Shown here: one piece after another, positions 1-4,410 of the stretch | How positions within the stretch are numbered: the first letter of the stretch is position 1 | How the letters are laid out: each line of letters starts with the position of its first letter | Source of the DNA: Clostridia bacterium | Lineage (GTDB): Bacteria > Bacillota > Clostridia > Oscillospirales > CAG-272 | Length of the DNA: 5,475 bases | Direction of reading: 5' to 3' | Assembly: GCA_017629925.1 (NCBI GenBank) | Contig: JAGBWH010000080.1 | Coordinates: 1-5,475 of the forward strand | Notes under the pieces: generated by a model | Seen by the model: only the letters and a program-made list of their open reading frames with translations | Database searches by the model: none | Told to the model about the DNA's origin: nothing | Made by a program: the position numbers and the translations under genes

Positions 1-467
1 CAGCGGTTGATCATGCGGTAGAGCATCTGACACCAGTCCTGCGCCTCGGTACCGCCCGCACCGGGGTGGAAGGAGACGATGGCGGTGCTGTCGTCGTACT
101 CGCCGCTCATGAGCACCTCAATGCGCTTGTGCTCGGCCTCGTTCTTGATGGCTTCCAGCTCGGCCTGGATCTCCTCCAGAGAGCTCTCGTCGTTTTCTTC
201 AATGGACATTTCACAGAGGGCGATGGTGTCCTCCAGACGGGCAACAAGAGCATTGTATCCCTCTACGGTGTCCTTGTATTGCTTGATGGTCTGCAGGATC
301 TTGGAGGAATTGGTGGAATTACTCCAAAAATCGGGAGCCAGGGTTTCCTGCTCCAGTTCTTCAGCTTTGGCAGCCAAAAACTCTACCCGAAGCGCTTGAC
401 CCAATTCCTGAATGTCGGGTCTCATACCCGTCAGCTCATGCTTAGCTTCTTCCAGTTGTACAATCAC
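1..467 (-). CDS. prfB: Peptide chain release factor 2, N-terminal part (cut by window edge)
   Basis: RF2 recognises UGA and UAA stop codons on the ribosome and triggers release of the finished protein in the cytoplasm. The visible 155 residues cover the N-terminal helical domain and the start of the PCRF region. The diagnostic stretch is HPGAGGTEAQDW at about residues 134-145, just after a conserved EVLMSGEYD segment. Family members are about 365 residues, so over half the gene, including the SPF and GGQ motifs, lies beyond base 1. I chose the GTG at 467 because a GAGG ribosome site precedes it by 8 bases and the N-terminus (MIVQLEEAKHELTGMRPDIQELG) aligns with clostridial RF2 starts. An ATG at codon 15 is the alternative. 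Codon 26 is CTT, followed by CGG (390-387). Many bacteria have CTT TGA C here for autoregulatory +1 frameshifting. This copy is open in a single frame. A strong promoter lies directly upstream. Confidence 0.95.
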   Translation of the reverse strand, partial: MIVQLEEAKHELTGMRPDIQELGQALRVEFLAAKAEELEQETLAPDFWSNSTNSSKILQTIKQYKDTVEGYNALVARLEDTIALCEMSIEENDESSLEEIQAELEAIKNEAEHKRIEVLMSGEYDDSTAIVSFHPGAGGTEAQDWCQMLYRMINR

Positions 468-520
468 GGTATATACCTCACAAATATAAATTCTGTGCTG
501 ATTTTCGCATTAACCAATAT

Positions 521-549
521 AGTATACCATATATTTCAAATTCTGACAA
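521..549 (-). promoter_or_regulatory. Sigma-A promoter of prfB
   Basis: Read on the minus strand, a TTGTCA -35 box (549-544) is followed after exactly 17 bases by a TATACT -10 box (526-521), with a TGG just upstream of the -10 (extended -10). Transcription should start near 514, giving a leader of about 45 bases before the GTG at 467. A run of A and T (561-570) upstream of the -35 could act as an UP element. This supports prfB being transcribed on its own and not from the esterase upstream. Confidence 0.85.
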
Positions 550-597
550 GAGGGAGAAGAAAAATTTTTTGTAAATCTTCAAATTGCAGTTTGCAGG

Positions 598-616
598 GCA
601 GGGGTTTCACCCCTGC
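598..616. repeat. Perfect 8-bp hairpin (GCAGGGGT / ACCCCTGC)
   Basis: GCAGGGGT at 598-605 and ACCCCTGC at 609-616 are perfect inverted repeats separated by a 3-base loop (TTC). There is no T-run on either side, so it is not a standard intrinsic terminator. It forms the prfB-proximal edge of the composite element that extends to 757. Confidence 0.75.
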
Positions 617-622
617 ACCCCA

Positions 623-652
623 CCTAAGAACTTTTTGAAAAAAGTTCTTAGG
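623..652. repeat. Perfect 14-bp hairpin (CCTAAGAACTTTTT inverted repeat)
   Basis: The arm CCTAAGAACTTTTT (623-636) and its exact reverse complement (639-652) are separated by two bases, so the whole is almost a perfect palindrome. In RNA the central bases would open into a small loop. It lies downstream of the esterase gene and may help end its transcript. However, the bases after the hairpin on the minus strand are TGGGG and not a T-run, so terminator function is only an inference. The word AAAGTTCTT inside the right arm (641-649) recurs at 696-704, which allows alternative pairings. Confidence 0.8.
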
Positions 653-661
653 AATCTCAAA

Positions 662-701
662 AACTTTAATAATGATTATTTATCAATACTTTTTTAAAGT
701 T
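662..701. repeat. Inverted repeat AACTTTAA / TTAAAGTT
   Basis: AACTTTAA at 662-669 and its reverse complement TTAAAGTT at 694-701 flank a 24-base A/T-rich loop. The right arm overlaps the second copy of AAAGTTCTT (696-704). This is one of four neighbouring inverted repeats that share the AAGAACTTT word, which suggests one composite mobile or structural element and not chance. Confidence 0.55.
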
Positions 702-707
702 CTTGAA

Positions 708-757
708 GGGGGGCTGGGGGGAACGTCTTTCAAGAAGTTCCTCCCGGGCGCTCCCCC
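708..757. repeat. GC-rich imperfect hairpin (G-run / C-run arms)
   Basis: GGAAC at 720-724 pairs with GTTCC at 737-741. The stem continues outward through a G-T pair, three G-C pairs, a T-G pair and a C-G pair. After a five-base bulge (748-752), five G-C pairs join the G-run near 709-713 with the C-run at 753-757. The loop (725-736) holds TTCAAGA, which is complementary to TCTTGAA at 701-707 just outside the stem. The hairpin begins 12 bases beyond the esterase stop codon, so on the minus strand it would be the first structure in that transcript's 3' end. No T-run follows it. Confidence 0.6.
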
Positions 758-769
758 ATAAACGGCAAT

Positions 770-1837
770 TTACTTTTCCAAAAGCTCCAATCCCACGTCA
801 TACTGTTTACCGTTCATGGCATCCACCAGCCACGCTGCGGGTGATACACCGTCGATATGCCTCCGGGTGTAGGATGCGTTCCCGAAAATGCAGTGCTGTA
901 CACAGGGGGCTAGCTCCTCTTTCATGAAATCGTGGATATAGAGGCTGAATTTCGGTGTCAGTTTCTTCAATTCCTTGCACATGTTCTGTAGGTTTTCACG
1001 AAATGCTTCACCAAAAGATTCCTCTATGATGAATTGACCGTCCGTAGCGTAGTGCCAGAACAGCATCAGCACGTGGTCGCGGCAGCCGCAGGTAAAGAGG
1101 TAGCGGGGGCGGTCACCGAAGCGGCTGTAAAGTGCTTTACACCAATCCAGCGCGATATTGTCGGTGTGGACAGCGGAAGCGATGTGATCGGGACATTGCC
1201 AAAGCCTGCGGGCGGTGTCTGACCAGCCATCGTAGGGCATCATGGCGCCGTCCGACAGAATGGTGACGTCTTCGCACTCCGGCCATGCATCCATGATATC
1301 TCCCGATACCGCCACCACGCCGAAGGCTCCCGCGCTCTCGCCGTAAATGAGCAGTTGATCAAGGGTAGGGAACAGATCCTTTGCCACCTTGAGGATAGCC
1401 AGAAGATTGGTGTAGCCGTGATAGTGGATGGTATGCTCCTGCCCGTCAGCACCGATGAAGGTGAAATCTCCCGTTCCTGCGTGAAAATCTCCCGTGACGT
1501 AGGAAACCATGATCTCACTCCAATCCGCGAAGGGATTCTCCTCCGTGGTGGAGTGGAGTCCGTCCTGCTCTCCTGTCGTGATGGAAAATACCTCGGGCTG
1601 GGGATCGCCGCAGACCGTGTAAAGTCCCACGTGACCGTATTTTTCGGAAGTTTCGGGTACCGACGGCCACTTGGCGCTGTCCTCGCACCAAGATGCCCCG
1701 CCACCGCAGAGGTGGAAGATCAGCCGCTTGGGGTCTCCCTTCTTGACGTGGATGCTGTAATTTCCGCCAAAGGCGCAGACCGCCTCGGGGATGTAGATTT
1801 TCAACCATTCCTTGTGTTGCAGATCCTGAAATTCCAT
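770..1837 (-). CDS. Pectin acetylesterase/Notum-type serine esterase, cytoplasmic
   Basis: A 355-residue alpha/beta-hydrolase-like protein resembling the pectin acetylesterase family, which removes acetyl or acyl groups from polysaccharides or proteins. The family layout is visible: an oxyanion-hole motif GGGASW with a following Cys (45-51), the block NPFADWSEIMVSYVTGDFHAG (about 101-121), and the nucleophile elbow GESAG with Ser168. D254 in CGCRDH and H327 in YTRRHIDG, before the W336-containing end, are the best candidates for the other triad members; H315 is an alternative. The ATG at 1837 has AAAGGAG six bases upstream. A longer frame starting at 1897 would begin inside the -35 box, so it is rejected. 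There is no signal peptide, unlike typical secreted pectin acetylesterases, so the substrate is probably intracellular or a small imported molecule. Substrate unknown. It has its own promoter and is not in an operon with the gene upstream. Confidence 0.85.
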   Translation of the reverse strand: MEFQDLQHKEWLKIYIPEAVCAFGGNYSIHVKKGDPKRLIFHLCGGGASWCEDSAKWPSVPETSEKYGHVGLYTVCGDPQPEVFSITTGEQDGLHSTTEENPFADWSEIMVSYVTGDFHAGTGDFTFIGADGQEHTIHYHGYTNLLAILKVAKDLFPTLDQLLIYGESAGAFGVVAVSGDIMDAWPECEDVTILSDGAMMPYDGWSDTARRLWQCPDHIASAVHTDNIALDWCKALYSRFGDRPRYLFTCGCRDHVLMLFWHYATDGQFIIEESFGEAFRENLQNMCKELKKLTPKFSLYIHDFMKEELAPCVQHCIFGNASYTRRHIDGVSPAAWLVDAMNGKQYDVGLELLEK

Positions 1838-1843
1838 GTTGCA

Positions 1844-1850
1844 CTCCTTT
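1844..1850 (-). promoter_or_regulatory. Ribosome binding site fixing the esterase start
   Basis: On the minus strand AAAGGAG lies six bases before the ATG at 1837. No comparable site precedes the in-frame ATG 20 codons upstream (1897), and the transcript should start downstream of that ATG. The 1837 start is therefore the right one. Confidence 0.85.
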
Positions 1851-1868
1851 GCGTGTTTGATTGAATTG

Positions 1869-1897
1869 ATTATACCATAAATTGTGTGCCGGGTCAA
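1869..1897 (-). promoter_or_regulatory. Sigma-A promoter of the esterase gene
   Basis: TTGACC (1897-1892) and a perfect TATAAT (1874-1869) on the minus strand are 17 bases apart, with TG in the extended -10 position. The transcript would begin near 1862, about 25 bases before the start codon. The -35 box lies a few bases past the terminator of the preceding gene, so the two units are packed tightly but separated. Confidence 0.9.
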
Positions 1898-1900
1898 GGC

Positions 1901-1933
1901 GAAATAAACAAAAGGCAGAACGAATCTGCCTTT
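1901..1933 (-). terminator. Intrinsic terminator of the membrane-protein gene
   Basis: A perfect 9-bp stem (AAAGGCAGA / TCTGCCTTT, 1911-1919 with 1925-1933) and a 5-base loop are followed on the minus strand by a T-rich tail (TTTTGTTTATTT). It starts 11 bases beyond the stop codon of the gene ending at 1945. It should prevent read-through into the esterase gene. Confidence 0.85.
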
Positions 1934-1944
1934 CGGTGTTGAAA

Positions 1945-2532
1945 TTACTCTATATGGATCAGATTCCGAAAATCATGAACATTCATAACCGTATGCCCCT
2001 CGACCGTATCACCCGATTGAAGTTCTCTGTAACGATGATCCACGCAGATGATCCGTTTGGGCGTGGGGTAGAGAAGTAGGATCTGGCTGGCGTACTCCTC
2101 CTCTACGGGGGTGAGCTTTAGTTCTTTACGGCTGATGCGCAGTTCGTGCTTATACTCGTGAGGCCCTCCGGCCATGCCCATATGTTTTTTCTCGGTGTAG
2201 ATGAGGTCTCGAAGCCGCCGCGCTTCGATATGCATGCCGGAGGTTCTGTTTTCGATGATCCAACGACCGTGAATCGAAATAAAGGACAGGACACAAACCT
2301 CGTACCGCTTGTCGCCAACAGTCACATAATAATCGGGGTCACCTTTGCTCCCGAATACGATATCGAAAAGATTGCGGAGGCGCTCGACCTGCACGTTATC
2401 CTTACCGAGGCGCTTCATCCTGACACCAAAGGAGATCATTTTCACCGTATACCAAATGACCTTGTATATGCTGTACAGAACTATAACACACGCGTAAAAA
2501 AGCAGTATGTAATAAAGGATTTCTATGACCAT
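1945..2532 (-). CDS. Hypothetical single-pass membrane protein, 195 residues
   Basis: I do not recognise a named family. Residues about 5-33 form one hydrophobic, Tyr/Ile/Leu-rich membrane segment, followed by a basic stretch (VRMKRLGK, 37-44). This suggests an anchored N-terminus with the remaining 150 residues in the cytoplasm. The soluble part is charged. Its C-terminal third (YASQILLLYPTPKRIICVD, then SGDTVEGHTV) reads like a small beta-rich domain, similar in style to uncharacterised clostridial proteins; that resemblance is from memory. No catalytic motif is evident, and the isolated Cys residues do not form a metal-binding pattern. The start at 2532 has AAGGAGG eight bases upstream. 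It is transcribed divergently from the dehydrogenase gene across a 197-base promoter region and ends at a clear intrinsic terminator, so it is probably a one-gene unit. Confidence 0.8.
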   Translation of the reverse strand: MVIEILYYILLFYACVIVLYSIYKVIWYTVKMISFGVRMKRLGKDNVQVERLRNLFDIVFGSKGDPDYYVTVGDKRYEVCVLSFISIHGRWIIENRTSGMHIEARRLRDLIYTEKKHMGMAGGPHEYKHELRISRKELKLTPVEEEYASQILLLYPTPKRIICVDHRYRELQSGDTVEGHTVMNVHDFRNLIHIE

Positions 2533-2591
2533 GGATCGTGCCTCCTTGATGTATGCTGTTTTTGACGATTGACCTTTGCCATTAGTAGAAG

Positions 2592-2631
2592 ATTATAAGC
2601 ATTATAACATTACAGTTAACAATAAAGTCAA
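2592..2631 (-). promoter_or_regulatory. Candidate promoter of the membrane-protein gene
   Basis: On the minus strand TTGACT (2631-2626) precedes TATAAT (2606-2601) by 19 bases, with TG at the extended -10 position. A second TATAAT (2597-2592) follows, part of the direct repeat ATTATAA-GC-ATTATAA, and it too has a weak -35 (TTGTTA, 2622-2617) 19 bases away. The long spacers make the exact start uncertain. Two overlapping starts are possible. Confidence 0.55.
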
Positions 2632-2669
2632 CCCTTTTTTCAAAAAAAACAACAATTTTTTAATCCCTC

Positions 2670-2698
2670 TTGCTTTTCACTCTAAAATGTGCTATACT
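2670..2698 (+). promoter_or_regulatory. Sigma-A promoter of the dehydrogenase gene
   Basis: TTGCTT (2670-2675) and TATACT (2693-2698) are separated by 17 bases, with TG at the extended -10 position. Transcription should start near 2705, leaving a leader of about 25 bases that contains the ribosome site. It is divergent from the membrane-protein promoter. The A- and T-runs between them (2634-2661) could act as an UP element. Confidence 0.8.
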
Positions 2699-2716
2699 GA
2701 GTGCAATCAATCATCT

Positions 2717-2721
2717 GGAGG
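2717..2721 (+). promoter_or_regulatory. Ribosome binding site fixing the dehydrogenase start
   Basis: GGAGG lies eight bases before the ATG at 2730. The open frame extends 20 codons further upstream to 2670, but that part lies in the promoter and gives no dehydrogenase-like sequence. The 2730 start is therefore preferred. Confidence 0.9.
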
Positions 2722-2729
2722 TAAATACC

Positions 2730-3749
2730 ATGAAAGCCGCTGTCTTCTATCAAGCCACCGATCTCCGCATCCTCGACATTCCGAAGCCCACCCCCAAAGC
2801 CGGTGAAGTTCTCCTGAAGGTCAAGGCCTGCGGTATCTGCGGTACTGACGTACATATCTTCCACGGCGACGAGGGCGCCGCCGCTACCCCTGCGGGCACC
2901 GTCCTGGGTCACGAGTTTGCGGGCATTGTCGAAGCCGTAGGCGAGGGCGTGACCTCCGTGCAAGTGGGCGACCGCGTCTGCGTCGACCCCAATAAGCTCT
3001 GCAATGAGTGCCCCTACTGCAAAGCCGGTATTGGTCACTTCTGCGAGCATATGATCGGTATCGGTACCACTGTCCACGGCGGCTTTGCCGAATACTGTGT
3101 CGTGCCCCAGTCCCAGGTCTATAAGATCGCCGACACCACCACCTTTGAGATGGCGGCCATGACCGAGCCCGTGGCCTGCTGTGTCCACGGTATCGACCTC
3201 TGCGAGATCCAGCCCGGTGACACCGTAGCCGTCATCGGCGGCGGTATGATCGGTCTGCTCATGCTCCAGTTGGCTAAGATCTCGGGCGCAGGGAAGCTCA
3301 TTCTCATCGAGCCCGTAGCCGAAAAGCGTGCTTTGGCTGAGAAGCTGGGTGCTGATCTCACCATTGATCCCCTTACTGAGGACGTCAAAGCCATCCTGGC
3401 CGCCAAAGGCATTGACCGTATCGCCTGTGTCATTGAGTGCGTCGGTAAGGTCGCTACCATGAAGCAGGCCATCGATATTGCGGGCAAGAAATCCATTGTT
3501 ATGCTCTTTGGTCTCACCGCACCTGGTGACGAAATGACCATCAAGCCCTTTGAAATCTTCAAAAAGGAGATCACACTCAAGGCCTCCTTCATCAATCCCT
3601 ATACTCAGAAACGCGCCTTGGATCTCATCGATGGCGGTAAGATCGACGTCTCCTCCATGGTCTACGCCTGTGAGTCTCTGGATAAGCTTCCCGAGATCCT
3701 CGCTGACGGAGCTCTGCGAGCTAAAGGAAAGTTTATCATTACACCTTGA
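2730..3749 (+). CDS. Zinc-dependent medium-chain alcohol/polyol dehydrogenase
   Basis: A 339-residue cytoplasmic NAD(P)-dependent dehydrogenase of the medium-chain (MDR) superfamily, in the sorbitol dehydrogenase/threonine dehydrogenase-like branch. It should oxidise a secondary alcohol or polyol to a ketone, or the reverse. Catalytic-zinc residues are visible: C37 in CGICGTD, H61-E62 in GHEFAG, and E146 in TEP. The structural-zinc loop has four Cys (91, 94, 97, 105). The Rossmann motif GGGMIG is at 170-175, and E194 at the end of the second strand favours NAD over NADP. Length is normal for the family and no residue is obviously missing. The gene starts with MKAAVF behind GGAGG and ends at a strong terminator, so it is monocistronic. 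Codon use is rich in GCC, ACC, ATC and GTC, matching prfB and unlike the genes beyond 3795. The substrate cannot be named, because no sugar transporter or kinase sits beside it. Confidence 0.93.
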   Translation: MKAAVFYQATDLRILDIPKPTPKAGEVLLKVKACGICGTDVHIFHGDEGAAATPAGTVLGHEFAGIVEAVGEGVTSVQVGDRVCVDPNKLCNECPYCKAGIGHFCEHMIGIGTTVHGGFAEYCVVPQSQVYKIADTTTFEMAAMTEPVACCVHGIDLCEIQPGDTVAVIGGGMIGLLMLQLAKISGAGKLILIEPVAEKRALAEKLGADLTIDPLTEDVKAILAAKGIDRIACVIECVGKVATMKQAIDIAGKKSIVMLFGLTAPGDEMTIKPFEIFKKEITLKASFINPYTQKRALDLIDGGKIDVSSMVYACESLDKLPEILADGALRAKGKFIITP

Positions 3750-3764
3750 TCCATTCCCAAACAC

Positions 3765-3794
3765 AAGCACACGGCCAAAAACCGTGTGCTTTTT
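3765..3794 (+). terminator. Intrinsic terminator of the dehydrogenase gene (possibly bidirectional)
   Basis: AAGCACACGG (3765-3774) pairs perfectly with CCGTGTGCTT (3782-3791) around a 7-base loop, and five T (3790-3794) follow on the plus strand. It lies 15 bases past the TGA stop codon. On the minus strand the hairpin is followed by a weaker T-rich stretch (GTGTTTGGG), so it may also slow transcripts coming from the truncated lipoprotein gene. Confidence 0.9.
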
Positions 3795-4262
3795 GCTGTT
3801 CTTGCCTGTATTTACAAAATACTCCTCTGTGTAAATTTTGGACTCCCCAGAAACTCTCCAGCTCATTGAGCCGTTTTCGTCATAGTTTGTGTATGTTATG
3901 CCGTTATTTAAGGTAAATGACTTCATTCCCTCTTGGGACATAGCACTTGCCCATTCCTCGCGGTCAATAAAGGTAATAACCTCTTTTGTTAGCTTGTCAC
4001 CGCAATTCCAGCACTCACCGTTTAAAATAACAGAGCCCTTGGCAGAGGTGCTTCTGTCAACGGTTACATTGTACCAATAGTGGACACATTCCTTTTCAGG
4101 TGCTTTTGGTGGCTCTGGATTTTGATTGTCGGGTGTGTGGCTATGCTCGTGAGATGACGACGTGCTGTTGTCACTGTCAGGTGCTTCACAGGAGCAGGCG
4201 CAAAGCGCAAAAATCAGACACGCCACCGCCAAAATCAAGAAAAGTATCTTAATTTTTTTCAT
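3795..4262 (-). pseudogene. Lipoprotein gene lacking its 3' end
   Basis: An ATG at 4262 opens a secreted lipoprotein: a basic MKKIK start, a hydrophobic segment (residues 6-22) and a lipobox LCAC with C23 as the likely lipidated residue. A Ser/Asp/His/Pro-rich linker follows (about 24-58, including HEHSH). Next comes a Cys-His module (C59, H61, then C84 and C87 in ECWNCGD), and then a beta-type region (about 96-152). I do not recognise the family. At about residue 156 the frame enters the dehydrogenase terminator and reads on antisense through that whole gene without a stop until 2682. A 500-residue product of that kind is not credible, so I mark the recognisable part only. The loss of the stop codon fits truncation by rearrangement, or a contig join. 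A frame extending upstream to 4331 begins before the -35 box and is rejected. Confidence 0.7.
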
Positions 4263-4271
4263 ATATTTGTT

Positions 4272-4275
4272 CTCC
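4272..4275 (-). promoter_or_regulatory. Ribosome binding site of the lipoprotein gene
   Basis: GGAG lies nine bases before the ATG at 4262 on the minus strand. It precedes exactly the MKKIK signal peptide, which supports this start over the longer in-frame ATG at 4331. Confidence 0.65.
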
Positions 4276-4296
4276 GTATAAAATTTTACTAAAACA

Positions 4297-4325
4297 ATTT
4301 TACCAAAAAACCGGCACAAAGTCAA
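4297..4325 (-). promoter_or_regulatory. Sigma-A promoter of the lipoprotein gene
   Basis: TTGACT (4325-4320) and TAAAAT (4302-4297) are 17 bases apart on the minus strand. Transcription should begin near 4290, about 28 bases upstream of the start codon. The intact promoter and ribosome site suggest the 5' half of this gene is still expressed. Confidence 0.8.
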
Positions 4326-4351
4326 GAACATAAAAAATTTATAAAAAATAG

Positions 4352-4380
4352 TTCAATTTGAATAAAAAATATGTTATTAT
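4352..4380 (+). promoter_or_regulatory. Promoter of the phosphodiesterase gene
   Basis: TTCAAT (4352-4357) and TATTAT (4375-4380) are 17 bases apart, with TG at the extended -10 position. The start would be near 4387, giving a short leader with AGGAG (4399-4403). It is back to back with the lipoprotein promoter in a very A/T-rich 148-base divergent region. Confidence 0.65.
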
Positions 4381-4410
4381 TAAATTACCAAATATGGCAG
4401 GAGAATTATT

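Larger units (their letters stand above)
468..769. other. Gene-free intergenic stretch between prfB and the esterase gene
   Basis: No convincing gene lies in these 302 bases. The open frames crossing it are shadows of prfB, lack ribosome sites, or encode low-complexity sequence. It holds the prfB leader and promoter (468-549), an A/T-rich patch (560-580), and a dense set of inverted repeats (598-757) listed separately. The G-runs and C-runs at 708-757 contrast sharply with the A/T-rich bases around them. Confidence 0.8.

Noticed and set aside
66..638. Plus-strand open frame of 190 codons opposite prfB
   Set aside because: It is antisense to unmistakable RF2 sequence (HPGAGGTEAQDW) and then runs through the prfB promoter and hairpins. 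It has no ribosome site and no family resemblance.
623..652. The perfect 14-bp palindrome as a standard terminator for the esterase
   Set aside because: On the minus strand the hairpin is followed by TGGGGTGCAGG and not a T-run. It may still be a 3'-end structure, so it is listed as a repeat only.
598..757. Riboswitch or T-box leader for prfB
   Set aside because: The predicted prfB transcript starts near 514, downstream of these structures, so they would not be in its leader. No known riboswitch core motif was recognised.
598..757. CRISPR array
   Set aside because: The short repeated words are not regularly spaced, differ in length and are explained by overlapping inverted repeats. No cas gene is nearby.
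1355..1864. Plus-strand open frame of 169 codons inside the esterase gene
   Set aside because: It is antisense to the esterase, including its GESAG and GGGASW motifs, and has no promoter or ribosome site.
2146..2565. Plus-strand open frame of 139 codons opposite the membrane-protein gene
   Set aside because: The minus-strand frame has a proper ribosome site, membrane segment, promoter and terminator. The plus-strand frame has none of these and ends in the intergenic region.
2682..4331. A 549-codon minus-strand open frame read as one large protein
   Set aside because: Its upstream ATG precedes the lipoprotein promoter, and everything below about 3795 is the exact antisense of a clear dehydrogenase gene with catalytic and zinc-binding motifs. 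Long antisense frames are common opposite GC-rich codon use.
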